From: Eleusine coracana subsp. coracana
Taxonomy: Eukaryota > Streptophyta > Magnoliopsida > Poales > Poaceae
Assembly (NCBI GenBank): GCA_032690845.1
Contig: CM064432.1
Location: 58,836,071 to 58,900,070 of the forward strand
Length of the DNA stretch: 64,000 nt
Reading direction: 5' to 3'
The notes beneath the pieces are model-generated. The model was not told where the DNA came from and made no database searches. It saw nothing but the letters and a program-made list of their open reading frames with translations. Position 1 is the stretch's first letter. Each line of letters opens with the position of its first letter. Of the stretch, positions 22,144 through 33,950 are shown piece by piece. Position numbers and translations under genes: made by a program.

Positions 22144-23109
22144 ATGATGATGGCGCAGGAGGCCGACGTGTCGCCGCGGCGGCCGGCGGCGAAGAAGAGC
22201 GCGCCGGCGCAGCCGTGGTCGCACGTGGAGACCATGCACCTCATCGACGCGTACGAGGAGCGGTGGACGGCGCTGCGGCGCGGCCAGCTCAAGGCGCACC
22301 AGTGGGAGGAGGTGGCGGCCGAGGTCGTCGCGCGCTGCGCCGCCACGCCCGGCGCCGCCGTCCAGCGCAAGACGGGGACCCAGTGCCGCCACAAGCTCGA
22401 GAAGCTCCGCAAGCGCTACCGCACCGAGGGCGCCCGCCCCGTCACCTCGCTCTGGCCCTACTTCCGCCGCATGGAGCGCCTCGAGCGCGGGCCCGGCGCC
22501 GTCTCCTCCGCCTACCCGCCCGTCGCCGACTCCTCACCCACTGCAGCCTCCGACGAGGAGGAAGAGGAGGAAGAAGCGGAGGACGAGGAGGAGGAAGAGG
22601 AAGAGCCCGTCCCCCGCAACAACAACACCAGAAGCATCAACGGCATCATCCGGGAATTCGGCAGCGGCCTTGCCCCTCGCCACCCGCAGCTGCAGCAACA
22701 GCAACAACAGCCGCCGCCTTCTATCACGCCGTCCACCGCGCCTCCGCGGAAGAGAGTGTCCTATGAGGCGTTCCAGGCCAGGGCTGCCGCGGCGGCGGCC
22801 GCAGCGGCAGAGGCTGACAAGGTGAAGGAAGAGGAGATGGAGATTGTTCGCCGCCCCTCTGGGTCTGGCGGAGCCAATTCAGAGCTCTCGGCGGTACTGA
22901 GAGACTTCAGCGAGGGGATGATGCGACTGGAGCGACGGCGCATGGAAGTGCAGTGGGAGATCGAGCGAGGGTGGAAAGACACGGAGGCCCGCCAAACCAG
23001 AATGCTCCAGGATGGTCAACGCCAGCTCCGCGACACCATTGCCGCCGCCTCCACCGTGCCGCCAAAGAAGGCCAGGAGAGACCATGGCAGCAATGGAGAT
23101 AGCTTTTAA
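22144..23109 (+). CDS. Trihelix transcription factor (SIP1/ASIL-like)
   Basis: An intronless gene for a 321-residue nuclear DNA-binding protein of the trihelix (GT) class. The trihelix domain spans about residues 24-115, from PWSHVETMHLIDAYEERW through RKTGTQCRHKLEKLRKRYR to SLWPYFRRMERLERG. It has the spaced W, W and F/Y core positions usual for the SIP1/ASIL group. It is followed by a long glutamate/aspartate run, a glutamine/proline run and an alanine run. A C-terminal charged helix (LERRRMEVQWEIERGWKDTE) resembles the fourth conserved helix or coiled coil of ASIL proteins, and a basic KKARR follows. The start was chosen as the first of three ATGs beside MAQEADVSPRR; 139 upstream codons are open but low-complexity. 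ASIL members repress embryonic genes in seedlings; that role here is inferred from family only. Confidence 0.88.
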   Translation: MMMAQEADVSPRRPAAKKSAPAQPWSHVETMHLIDAYEERWTALRRGQLKAHQWEEVAAEVVARCAATPGAAVQRKTGTQCRHKLEKLRKRYRTEGARPVTSLWPYFRRMERLERGPGAVSSAYPPVADSSPTAASDEEEEEEEAEDEEEEEEEPVPRNNNTRSINGIIREFGSGLAPRHPQLQQQQQQPPPSITPSTAPPRKRVSYEAFQARAAAAAAAAAEADKVKEEEMEIVRRPSGSGGANSELSAVLRDFSEGMMRLERRRMEVQWEIERGWKDTEARQTRMLQDGQRQLRDTIAAASTVPPKKARRDHGSNGDSF

Positions 23110-24290
23110 GCAACAATGGATTGGTTGCAAGCTTGCAGCCGCTGAATTTCGTGACCTGAGGCCTGAGGGTGAGGGGGGAGGAACTCCAGGTGTTCCTCTT
23201 TTGTTCAGGATGTACTTAGCAGGAGATGGTAGAACTGATTTGCAGTAGCAGTTGACTTGTGTTATGCTGTGCATTCCATGTGGTGAAAACTAATGTAGCA
23301 GTTGCTAATTCGTACTACATCTTATGTGTGTGCTCCAATTTCTCTATGGCTGTCATAAGAGAAGTGACAAAAGTGTGCAGATTGTCTGCTTTTGAATGTG
23401 AGGAATGACACATCCATTCTGGTGATGTTCTCCAAAGGGAACTTGTGACTGAGAGCAAACCTCGTTGGCTATCAGTAGAACTTGTGGCAGTCACAATGGG
23501 GCCAACAACTTCAGTTCCTCCAGATAAACTTTGTTGAGTAGTTCTGATTAGCGCTCGATATTCTTGCATCCTTGTTTACTCTTCTATCCTTATTGCCATT
23601 GTGGACCCAAGTGGGTTGCGTATTTGTGATTGTCTGTCTAGCAAATTATTCTTCAGACTACAGTGTGATGGCTCCAAGCCTCCGACAGGCTGAGTTCTTT
23701 ATGCGTTTGTTTTTTCCAAGGTATCATTTAATTGCATAATTGCTGATCTTTTTTTGTGGAGCATCCTTCTCTCATGTTTCAGTTGTGCCTTCTTGGTTTT
23801 TTTAGATGGTCTTCTTGCTTTTAAAACTGAAATTCTGCGCAATCAACAGTTCAGCACGATGCCAATTATCCAATGTGCAGTACTTTGCTGATCAGTTGGT
23901 CGTGTCTAGTATTTTAAGCCTCTATTTGAGGAAAAGGCGGGCAAAACATTCTTCCCTGTCATTTGATTTTTGATCATGTAATTCCTCCAGTCTACAATAT
24001 AAGCATTTCAAACATTCAAATTTTAAAATAGTCAAGGTAAGAAAATTCATATATATTTTTTATTTTACACTAACTTATCAATTTCTTACCTACCCATCAA
24101 CTCATCAGATTTTATCTTATCCTTATCATCAGATTTTGTTTTATCCCAAAACATTTTTAAATATTTGAAATGCTTTACATTTTAAACTGCAGGAAGAAGC
24201 CCAGTTCTGGTCTCGCTCCTCGTGCTCTCGTGTCCCGTCCTTTGGACCTTTTCAACCGCAGCACTCGGCTGGCAAAATCATCTTCTCCCC
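23110..24290. other. Trihelix 3' flank and intergenic
   Basis: Positions 23110-23600 are the likely 3' untranslated region and flank. 23980-24180 contains an AT-rich segment with short inverted matches (AAGCATTTCAAACATT and AAATATTTGAAATGCTT), perhaps a small MITE. No gene is seen. Confidence 0.45.
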
Positions 24291-27200
24291 ATGCTGCTGC
24301 TTCCGCTGCCACCGCATCCCGCTCCCCTCGCGCTGCTCCGCTCCAACCCCTGCCCTGGCGCTCACCTCCACCACCGCCTCCGGTTTCGGTGCTCTCCGTT
24401 CCCTCTTCCTCCCATCTCCCGTGTTCCCCGACCTCGATGGCCTCCGCCGCTTCGCGCCCACGCGTCAGGTACCCCACATTCCCACCCGTCACCCCGGCAC
24501 GGCGGCACCCACACCTCGCACGCCTCGAGGTCCTGGCTGATTCAATCCGCGTTTCGCAGGCGAGCCCGTCCGCAGCGGCGGTGCCATCGACGCGCTCCTC
24601 TCGGCCGGGGAGCTGCTCTGCCTCGCGCCGCCCGCCATCTGCTCGGTGGTCTGCGCCGCCCGCCTCGTGTTCACGCCGGGTAACGCCAGTGCCGTTCCGC
24701 CGTTCGCGGGTGGGAGGCTGTTCGTCGTGCAGTACGTGCTCTTGGTGGGTGCGGTGGCGATCGGGAGCCTGATCCGGCGGAGGCAGCGCAGGCGGCTGCG
24801 CGGGGTGGGCAGTGGCGTGGAGAAGGTGGGCGTGGGGTTAGCGGGGAGGATGGAGAAGCTGGAGGAGAGCGTAAGGAGCGTGGTGGCGGCCGTTGGAGTG
24901 CTGTTGAGGGCAGTCGAGAAGCTAGGCGTCAGGTTTAGGGTGCTGCGTAGGACGCTGAGGGATACTATCAGTGAGGTATTGCTGAATTTTTCTGAGTAAA
25001 TACCACTGCGGTTTTGCTTCACTGTTAGCGTAGAGAGAACAAAATGTTAAGGTTTAATATTTGAAATTGGATTCTAAGAGGTTAGCTGACAAAGTTAGAA
25101 TCATGCTTGTCCAATTGGTACTATGCTGAGTGCTAATGTGAAGTTGTTATTATGCTTGATGAGTCTTGTTGTTCCTAAGATTGTACTGTACATGCACAAT
25201 CCATTGAGACACTTAAGATCCCTTGGGTGTTTCGAAAACTGCATTGGCTAGCATCCTTGGTTCAAACTTTAATAGTTCAACAGGGGGCTAGCATCCTTTA
25301 ATAACTGAATTGATTGTTTAGACATAATGAAAAGGCTTCTCTTGGTTCAAACTACTGATGTGCCGCGTACAATCCCATTCAGAGCTAAATGTTGTTTCGG
25401 TCTATGACTGACATATTTTACATTCATATAGTCATGTGTTAGGTAGTAGCTGTGCTTATTTTCATCTCCTTTCTGAGAAATTTTGGATATACATAGGCAT
25501 GTAAGAACTTAAGCACAAAAAATAGTTCATAAAGGTAATTGTCAAAACTACATGAACTGAAATAGTTCATAAAGATAACTGTCAAATTACGTGAAAATCA
25601 CACTTCTTGGCCTGCTTCACTTTCTGGTTCTCAACAGCTATCGAGAAACTGCAGCAAGATTTTTCAGGGTTAACACTGCTTAATGTAACATGGGTGATTG
25701 TATACACAGTACATGTATAGTATGTTTGAGCTGTATAAATATTTGCACACATTGCTTCAGTTAGAAATGTGTTTGCTTATTAGCTGTATAGATTTGACAC
25801 ATTGCTTTGGTTAGAGAAAAAGGTACATCACTTGGTTACAGTACCAAGCATCTATTTTAGTCACACTTTGTTATGGCATGCAAATCATATCTGGATGTGT
25901 CAAGTGTCATGATTGATCTTGAATACTGTATTAATGTCAGTTTTGGTGTATTGTAATTGCATCCTTCTAGCTTCATTTCTTCACTTTCTCATCTGCAGAC
26001 AGCAACTTTAGCCCAAAAGAATTCTGAAGCCACTCGAATTCTAGCAGCTCAAAAAAATCTTCTTGAGAAAGAAATTGGTGCTATTCAGAAGGTGTTATAC
26101 GCAATGCAGGTGACTCTCTTGGCAGTTTCTTTTAGCAAAAGTCCACGTACCTGGATGTTAGTTCTGTTTCTACTCATTTATACATGGTTTACCATCACTA
26201 TCACAGTTATTTCTCGAAAGTCCTAATTTCTTAGATAATGCTTGCTTGCTCTGACTAACACTTTAGTCAATGTCTGAGAAGCAGTTTTGCTAATGTTCTG
26301 CAAAGAATTACTGATTTTTTTAGCAACATACTTTGATACATGTTTGTTTTTCAACTATATTCATGCTGTTAGCATGTACTCCCTCAGTCCCTCTGATCAC
26401 AGAGAGATAACGTTTCAGATATGCTTCTTGTCAGATACTCAAACTTTTCTTGGATCTTCTGGATACATTTCAATTGAACTTGCTCAACATTCTACACATT
26501 TTGGCAAAAGCCACCACTAGTTTCTCTTTTCAATTTTTGTAGTTCAAAAAATATTGGTCAAAATATGCTTTGGAGACTGTTGGAGAATAGGATTTGTTTG
26601 CACTGCCTGTTGCAACCCTTCGTCAAGAGGAATGTACCTGGTACCGGTGTCAGAAGAAGGGGTTCTTAAGAATTTATTATAGATGTCCATATCGCTGGCC
26701 TTATCGTCCAAGAAGCATTTCAATTGTTACTTGTTATACTTAATGAGAATGACTTCAGAGTCAGGATAGCTACCCTAGATTTTTAGTTGCATAATCATTG
26801 CAAAAGAGGCAGATAATGTGCCTTCAGTTTAAGTTGCTTTGCCTGTTTATTTGCATTCTGCAGTTGTCAACTTGTTATGATCCTACAATGTCTGTGCTGA
26901 AGCTAGTGTCATGAGAGGTTGCAAGTACTTCACTGACCTCCATTTAGAATAAAGTTAGCATGAATATCTAGTCTTTTAAAATTTTCTTGGCATGGAAGAG
27001 TTTCGGTACTATCTCGTTGCATGTTTAGGTTCCTATACCATCGCATTATCTGTTTTACATCTAGTTCAGAAACTTTTATATTCACCATGAACAACTTGGT
27101 CATCTTCTGCAATCAATATTTTTATTGTCTGCAGTAAGAAATGATTCCAATCTTATAGAGCTCGTAGATGGCTTTTCACTTCTGGATAAAGACTGATAAT

Positions 27201-27397
27201 TATATATCTTGCAGGAACAACAGCAAAAGCAATTAGAGTTAATCCTTGCAATTGGGGAAGCAAGCAACATACTAGATGATGAACAGGACATGTTAGACGA
27301 CACTTCCATATCTGGCAGGACTTCAGCTGCAGAGACGAAGAACAAAGAAGTGCAAATAAATACTCAAGCTGTGCCAGAAGGCAATAACAAACCATGA
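24291..27397 (+). CDS. Unrecognised plant protein, probably plastid-targeted membrane protein with coiled coil
   Basis: I do not recognise the family. A phase-consistent model is exons 24291-24468, 24560-24975, 25999-26109 and 27215-27397, all GT/AG, giving 295 residues. The first 59 residues are rich in leucine, proline, arginine and histidine with almost no acidic residues, like a chloroplast transit peptide. Next come two hydrophobic stretches (around LLCLAPPAICSVVCAARLVF and LFVVQYVLLVGAVAIGSLI) followed by RRRQRRR. This fits one or two membrane spans with a positive flank. The rest is helical and coiled-coil-like (MEKLEESVRSVVAAV; LAAQKNLLEKEIGAIQKVL; EQQQKQLELILAIGEAS). The tail is acidic and polar. 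The ATG is the first in frame after an upstream open region. Exon 2 placement rests on phase and splice sites. Confidence 0.72.
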
Positions 27398-29910
27398 TTT
27401 ATCTTTGGGAATGGAAACTAGAAGCATCAGTGTCTGATGTCTCTTCAGAAAACCTGGAGGTAGCTTTGGTTTTGTTCCACAAGATTGTGAAGGTGTTTGA
27501 AGATTGACATGCCACATCTTTCTCAAAGTACCTGGCAATATTCAGTGATGCATTTCATAAATACAGGTCAGGAGAAAACCCCCACCTTGACTTTCGGTTT
27601 GTACAGAGCTAGCTTGGTGTATTTACAAGATCCCGGTAGAGGCATATCTCATATCTGTGTGCTCAGCGTGAGTTTCTCCATGGTTCGTGCTAACTTTCTG
27701 TCACATTCAGTGTTGTTTAACTACGTTTTTTTATGGAACGTTGTTTAACTAACATTGATATTCTTGACATACTGGACTTGTCCACAAGGTACTGCCAATC
27801 AGTGGCCCAAACTTTATAGCGTCACACGTCCCTGTTGTGTAAAGTAGATGTTGTAATAATATCCGATACTGTGTTATCCATTTGATTGTTTAAACGTTGT
27901 TGTACGCCTGTACCGTAGTCATGTGTAGATCACTCAACACTGTACCGAACTTGTTTGTTGATATGACACCACTATTTCATTTTGGTTGGTGACTTGTCCT
28001 TCAGCACGGCAGGCCTACATGTTATGGTTTTGACCGATGGAACTGCAACACTGTGCATCAAATGGTAACCTGGTTATGTGCTGCTAACCTTGCTGCAGTG
28101 CAGTGGGGATGAGGACTTATCCGTAACCACAAGCATCAGCAACTGTTGTCCATAGACTCGCGCATGTAGCGAAGTCGTACTAGTTAAAACAAAGTTCTGC
28201 TTGTGAACAGGAAAGTGAAAAATGATGAAAGTGATTTATTCAGGCTTTGGTTTCTTTCATCATGTGTACTCCCCCATGGTCCATGCCGGTATGCCTCTTC
28301 CAAAGTTCCAAGAACGAAGATGCCAAAGCCATTCAGGCTCTTTCAGATGTACTAGCACTATGTTACTTGAGAATTCAGAGCCTCTGGACTTGAACAAAGA
28401 TGTCCAGTTCATCTTCATCATGTTCTTGAAACGATGAGCACCGAAATTACATTCAACTTAGGATGCCCTGCGTAGGTACGGCTTCTGCAAGGTTTAATCC
28501 TAGTAGTAGTACTGCTGAAGCTGGATTACGACTGGTGCCAATGCTGTTCTCCTGCCTTGTACAGCGCCCGTTCAAGGAAATTCAAGGCCGGATGGTACGC
28601 ATGCAGGCACTCATCACCGGTGGCCTCGGGCATCAGCAAAGCTCCATCGCAATGATGCCTGCGTGCCTGCGCACGATCGATTCATTATCTCTGCTCCTAC
28701 GTCATTGGTCCGCACTGTTGCATTAACTGGCATTTAACACATGCTGAGATCTGTCTGCGTATGTTAAGAGCGGTACGTGCCCCATCATGACTCTGATGTC
28801 AAGAGGTACTGCTGCACATACTTTGCCAATGATGCCAACGAATCCTAAACCATACTCTGGCCAACGAATCCTACACCATACAATAGCGTGGCCTATCCAA
28901 ACGAGTCAGTTTGAGTTTATCATTGCAAAGGCATGAATCGAAGGACAACTATCCAAAGTTACAATCACATTACTAGATCAGTAGTACTACTAACTTCAAA
29001 GATGACAACGGTGCGTCATCGCCTTTTCTTTTCCCAGTCGAACTAGTGGTAGGGATGCAGTGCAGAGCCGGGGATATTCCTGGTCCATGCTCTATTATAA
29101 CTCCTCCTCCCTGTGTAGACTCGTTTACAACAGTAACCATACAGGAAGTTGAGTGCTGATGATTATTAAGCAAAAGAAAGGAAAGCAAAGCTGGGGGGAC
29201 AAGGTTGTCATCGAGAACACCACAACCCTCGTCTCCATCCATCTGCCACAGAAAGAAAAGCGTTCGCAGCGTTGGGCCACGCGTGGGGCCATCCGCTCCA
29301 CCACCGCGCCTCTCTGCAGTCGAGCCGAGCCAGCAACGCCATGAATGAAAGCGCGCGGGCGAGCAGGCAAGGCGTGGTGGAAGACAACTGGCTCCGCGCC
29401 ATCGATGCCGGTCGATCGGACGATCGCCAACGCCAGGCCATTTTGGTTTGGTTCTGAAGCGCGACAAGAGCGAGCCGTGGTTCACATGCGCGGACGCATC
29501 TTCCCGGGTGGGGGCCGCAGCGCAGCGACGATGACGGCAGCTTTCCCGTGCGCGGTGCCTCGGCGTTCGAGCCGCCCGGGGGCCGTGCGCGGCGGGTACC
29601 ACGGATGTACTCGATTGGTCGCGGGCGTACCTGGCCGCGACTGTCTCGACGCGTTATCATTTCCCGTGTTCCGTACCCCTCTCTCTCTCTCTCTCACTGA
29701 CATGTGTTGGTCCCGTGCACTGTGGGACGCTGACAAAGCGGCAATGCACGCCGTGCCGTGCCAACGCGTTGATGGCTAAGAGCAAGGGTAATGATTTAGT
29801 CGGATGTTGGCTAAATGTAAGTGTCATGTCACATAAAGTAAGTAAATTAGCTAGCACATATAATAGGTTGGCTAAGAGAGATCTGTAGAAATAATGATGC
29901 TAATATTTAA
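27398..29910. other. Intergenic, no gene recognised
   Basis: 27398-27950 is the likely 3' untranslated region and flank of the preceding gene. 28000-28970 has no recognisable feature. 29000-29780 is GC-rich with overlapping ORFs on both strands that show no domain. A CT dinucleotide run lies at 29680-29697. Confidence 0.5.
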
Positions 29911-29912
29911 TA

Positions 29913-30790
29913 CTCTCTTTATTCATATTTAGATGTTGTTTTGGAGTTGGGTACGAGAAATAAAAAGAAGTACAAAAAATAAGAAGAAGTAAAAAGATAG
30001 GTACACTGAAAACGAGAAGAAGAGAGATAGAGATAAAAATATAGTGAAAAAAGAGAAAATTATATTAGAAAGAGAGAAAGATGTATTGGGAAGCGATAAT
30101 GACATCTAATTATAAAAAAATTAAAAATCTTAGAATGATATGTACTTTCTCGATTCCAATTTATAAACATTCCTAGGGTTGAAGCAAAATTTCATAATAT
30201 AAGCAACCCTAGAGTCATGTGGATCCCACGTGCATTAACTTCCCTCACCCATTCGTGCCCAACCCAATTGGTAGAAGCCTTCAGCTGTTTCTTCTCCTTC
30301 TCGATCTAGTCTGCCGTTATTTCTTTTCTCCATCGAACGAGACCGCCTCTAATCGTCCCAGCTCGGAAGCAATTTGTGTTGGCCTTGCTCTTCACCTGCG
30401 GCCAGCCGGCTCCCGAAGTCACGAGGCGCATGGCTACCAGATCTGCGATGCCTACAGTGCTCATCCCCAACTCTGACAAGGTTGATTGCGGTGGTGGTGC
30501 TCGACGCCGGAGCTCGGGATGGGCATGGCAAACGACAGCACTCGTGCGGGTGGCTAACGGCGGCGCCATGTAGGGGCTACGAGCTGGGCATTGTTGGCGT
30601 AACGGCGGCGGGGGAAGAAGCGCACAACATCGAGCATGTGGACGAGGAGAAAGGGAGCCGTGATTGAAGCATTTATTAGGGATAAAATATTAGGGATAAA
30701 ATCGTGTTTTCCATTCGCTGCTGTTTTTACCTCAGAAACCTAGAAATGCTAATATTCTGGAATGGAGGAAGTAAATATGAATGGAGGGAG
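29913..30790. mobile_element. Stowaway MITE (outer), interrupted by a second element
   Basis: The left end CTCTCTTTATTCATATTTAG and the right end (30774-30790, AATATGAATGGAGGGAG) are Stowaway-type inverted termini with TA target duplications at 29911-29912 and 30791-30792. It matches the intact copy at 30856-31094 over its length, except for the insertion at 30145-30771. Confidence 0.85.
30145..30771. mobile_element. Second Stowaway-like element nested in the first
   Basis: 627 bp with imperfect inverted ends (CTTTCTCGATTCCAATTTAT... and ...CTGGAATGGAGGAAG) and TA on both sides (30143-30144 and 30772-30773). The interior is GC-rich and non-repetitive, unlike ordinary MITEs. It contains open frames without recognised domains and may be captured host sequence. 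Confidence 0.75.
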
Positions 30791-30855
30791 TATCTACATA
30801 CATGCTAGTAGATTGGTTGAGATAGAGAAAACGTCAACTTAATCGCTTGATACTA

Positions 30856-31094
30856 CTCTCTTTGTTCATATTTAGATGTCGTTTTAGAGTTGGGTACGGA
30901 AAATAAGGAGAAGTAAAACGATGGGTGCACTGAAAACAAGAAGGAGAGAGATAGAGATAGAGATATAGTGGAAAAAGAGAATATTGTATTGAGAAGAGAG
31001 AGAAGAGAGAAATATGCATTGGGAAACGAGAATGTCATGTAATTATAGAAAATTTAAAAACCTTAAAATGACATATAAATATGAACGGAGGGAG
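30856..31094. mobile_element. Stowaway MITE, intact copy
   Basis: 239 bp. The termini are CTCTCTTTGTTCATATTTAG and the inverse of it (GAACGGAGGGAG at the right), flanked by TA at 30854-30855 and 31095-31096. It is homologous to the outer element at 29913. Confidence 0.9.
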
Positions 31095-31200
31095 TAGCTA
31101 GGAGTGGGCGCATGTTCTCGGTTCTACCTTATTGAGCCGGCGACTAGCAAAGTGCGTGTCCAGTTTTCTCTCTCCAGTTCTCTCTCTTCCACTATCTACA

Positions 31201-31543
31201 TAGGGTGTGTTCGTTTTCACCCCTCTGATTTTTAGATCTGTTCTATAAAATATTGTGATATTAATTAGAAGTATTGAATATAGATTACTGATAAAAACTA
31301 GTCCATAACCCTCCATCTAAATAACAAGACAAATATTTAAATTAGATCATGATTAGATAATGTGATGTTATAGTAAATATCTCTTAATGATGACTTAATT
31401 AAATTTAATGAATTTATCACGTTAATATGCATTCAACGCTATAATTAGTTTTATATTTAATATATATTTAATAATTATATATAACATTTTAATGATTAAT
31501 ATAATCTCACTAAAATTTAGACCATAATAAACAAACACACCTA
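31201..31543. mobile_element. AT-rich MITE, copy 1 of a pair
   Basis: Ends TAGGGTGTGTTCG and CAAACACACCTA are inverted copies. The 343-bp body is closely similar to 34840-35186 in the same orientation. The TAGGGTGTGTTTG terminus is common among grass MITEs; target-site length was not resolved. Confidence 0.8.
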
Positions 31544-32890
31544 TAGAATTTGTGTGACGTGTATAAATTTTTAGCCAGCTGACTGTGTACTATAATACTT
31601 GCTCTAAAAACGAGAAATGTGCGAGCAGGGTGACGTGGGGCTGGCGGCCGTGCCGTTGTGCCCGCCCGGAATTGCTCGGTCTCGCCTTATCTCGGTCGCG
31701 TCGGGCCCCGGGGACATGCATAATTGAGCACGAGACGTGAAAGGAAGGAGGGAGGGAAGTACTACCGCTCCGAGCTGTACTGTACCCTCTCGGCTTACGA
31801 AAGCGGGCGTTGGATTTTTTACTGGTCCTCGGCTCATCGCGTCACCTTTTTCTTTTTACAGAAATGATTCTCGACCTGCAACGCGACAAGGCGTGAGTTT
31901 ACTCCCCAACCCAAGGGCAGTGAACTGGCAGCTGCAAGGAGGGGCAGCTTTGTGTGGCAAGATTTTACTAGGAGTACAGCGGAGTGGGCTGCACGCTGCA
32001 CGCGGGCTCGGCTTACACAACAATGCGGCGCCAGTCTGCCACACACGCACACAGGCTTCGCTTCCGGCGAGCGACGAGACGGGACGTATAGGTGCGAGTG
32101 TGTACGCAGCGAAATGATGAAGGGTTGGGGTTGGGTTTGGGCCCGCCTGCGTGGCTCAGAGGGGGTCACGTCTGGTGGGGCCAAGTCCGTGCAGCGACGG
32201 GGACACATCCGTACCTCTCAAGTTTATCGGGGTCAGCAGTTTCTGCCCTAATCGCAGGCCGCACCAGCACGGGCGCTGCTGCAAAGGCGAAGCCTTATCC
32301 TGGATTCCTGTCCTTCACCATTGGACTTTTCCTCCCTCCCTCCCCCCTGCTCTCTTTCCCGTGCTCCGCACGCCGAGCTAAACCAAACTCCGCACAGTTC
32401 CCGTCTCTGGCCGCTCTCGATTTCCGTTGGTTTTTTTGCTGCCGCTTTTGCAGTGTGATTATGAACAAACCTACTGGAACACCGTGCCAACAATAGTGGT
32501 AGTACTACTAAGCTATTGATCCGATCAGTTCATCGTTAGGCTAAAACAACGGCTAATTACTGATGGTTGGTTCATGTTTCCATGGAACAGATGCATCCAA
32601 ACAGGCCAGGACAACAAATCCAATTGAGAACATCAAGAACAATGAACAATGCTATATGTACACGAACGGATTAAAGCCTACTTTATTAGTACAGACCACC
32701 ACTGCATTATGCTCCTGCCTTTTTTTCAACATTTTTTTGGGTTTAAGATCACAAAGTATGCACAAAACTAGTAGAACAAAACAACATCGCACGAGCCCCA
32801 ACCTTCGATCCTTACACCAAGCCACATCCATTCCGATCACTGCCCGATCCGATCCGATCCTCCTAAGCAACGACAAACGATCACTGAGCG
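31544..32890. other. Intergenic; GC-rich, no gene recognised
   Basis: 31600-32480 has several overlapping ORFs on both strands with no recognised domain. 32480-32890 is AT-richer and is the probable 3' flank of the EXORDIUM-like gene on the minus strand. Confidence 0.5.
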
Positions 32891-33865
32891 CTACACGAGT
32901 GTGGAGCACTGCGAGGTCTTGGGGTCCCACATGGCCGGTAACAGGAACCGGCGGCCGGCGACCCCGACGGCGTTGTAGCTGGCGCCGGTGGCGGCGTCCA
33001 CGGGCAGCTGGCCTGGGTACCCCGGGTAGGCCCCCGCCCCGAACACCCCCGTGCACGCAGTCACGGCCTCCAGCGGCGCCTCGGCGAGGCCCTGGAAGAA
33101 CCCGCCTCCGTAGGGGTTGGTCACGGCCCCCGCGAGCAGCGTGGCGAGGTTGATCACGACGCCGTCCATGCCCACGTCGGCGTTCGGTGCCACCAGCGGC
33201 GGCGCCTGCGGGCCGTACGCCGGCTGGTGGAACGGCCACGCGCACTCGCCCGGGCACTGCTCCGCCGCGTTGCCCACCCACGCGTAGGCGAACCGGCCGC
33301 GCCCGCCGGTGGGCGGGTGGGATTGGGCCTGCGCCGGGCCGCCGCGGGCCGGTTGTTGGGCCGACGAGGACGCGTGGAGGCCGCACCGGGAGAGGCAGAA
33401 GCCGTCGACGAGGACGTCGGGCGCCGTGATCACCACGGCCACGGAGCCGCGGTGCGGGGCGAGGCGGGCGGCGAGCGCGGCGAGAGAGGACTCCGTGAGG
33501 CAGCGGCCCAGGGAGAGCGACGGGTCGAGCACCTGGCGGCCCAGCGCGAGGCGGGCCGCGCCAGGGTGGTACCGCGCTGTGGTGGCCCACCACTGCGCCA
33601 CCGATGGGGCCGGGCCGGAAGCGGCGGCGGCGGCGGGAGACGAGAGGGAGAGCAGGAAGTCGGCCACGACGGCGCGCTGCGCCGGCGTGAACCGGCCGTA
33701 CCAGAGCAGGTTCACGGAGTGGTTGCCGGTGAGGAGCTGGCCGTGGTGGTTGGTCAGCGTCACGGGCGCCGGGCTGACAAGGAACAGCTGCCGCGGTGTG
33801 ACCGCGCCGGCGCCGGCGAGGGACACGGCGAGGAGGATGATGGGGAGGACGAAGTGGTGGGCCAT
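32891..33865 (-). CDS. EXORDIUM-like / phosphate-induced protein 1 family secreted protein
   Basis: An intronless gene of 324 residues in the EXO/PHI-1 family, whose members are apoplastic and linked to brassinosteroid-promoted growth and carbon status. The N-terminus MAHHFVLPIILLAVSLAGAGAV is a good signal peptide. Family blocks are clear: TNHHGQLLTG, VNLLWYGRFTPAQRAVVADF, SVAQWWATTARY, DGFCLSRCGLH, the AYAWVGNAAEQCPGECAWPF region, DGVVINLATLLAGAVTNP, GFFQGLAEAPLEAVTACTGV, YPGYPGQL and the FLLPAMWDPKTSQCSTLV ending. Paired cysteines suggest disulphides. The frame stays open upstream of the chosen ATG, but the signal peptide and the TATA box at 33941 fix the start here. An alanine/glutamine/proline-rich insert lies after the SRCGLH segment. 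Biochemical activity of the family is not established. Confidence 0.93.
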   Translation of the reverse strand: MAHHFVLPIILLAVSLAGAGAVTPRQLFLVSPAPVTLTNHHGQLLTGNHSVNLLWYGRFTPAQRAVVADFLLSLSSPAAAAASGPAPSVAQWWATTARYHPGAARLALGRQVLDPSLSLGRCLTESSLAALAARLAPHRGSVAVVITAPDVLVDGFCLSRCGLHASSSAQQPARGGPAQAQSHPPTGGRGRFAYAWVGNAAEQCPGECAWPFHQPAYGPQAPPLVAPNADVGMDGVVINLATLLAGAVTNPYGGGFFQGLAEAPLEAVTACTGVFGAGAYPGYPGQLPVDAATGASYNAVGVAGRRFLLPAMWDPKTSQCSTLV

Positions 33866-33940
33866 GGCTGTCGTGAGAGAGGGGGCGACTAGTGTTGGCG
33901 CTCTAGAGCTTGAGTGGCGCCGGAGGAGAGTGTGGGGAGG

Positions 33941-33950
33941 TTTATATAGG
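33941..33950 (-). promoter_or_regulatory. TATA box of the EXORDIUM-like gene
   Basis: The gene strand reads CCTATATAAA, about 76 bp upstream of the ATG at 33865, giving a leader of about 45 nt. Confidence 0.7.

Noticed and set aside
22029..22412. Antisense ORFs of 98-127 codons opposite the trihelix gene
   Set aside because: Shadow frames of a very GC-rich coding region.
28973..29779. ORFs up to 209 codons in GC-rich DNA on both strands
   Set aside because: No domain, no splice-consistent model and mutually overlapping frames.
30219..30667. ORFs of 85-97 codons in the inner Stowaway-like element
   Set aside because: No recognisable family and located inside a transposon; mentioned only as cargo.
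31737..32496. ORFs of 124-134 codons
   Set aside because: Overlapping on both strands with no motifs; proline/arginine-rich noise.
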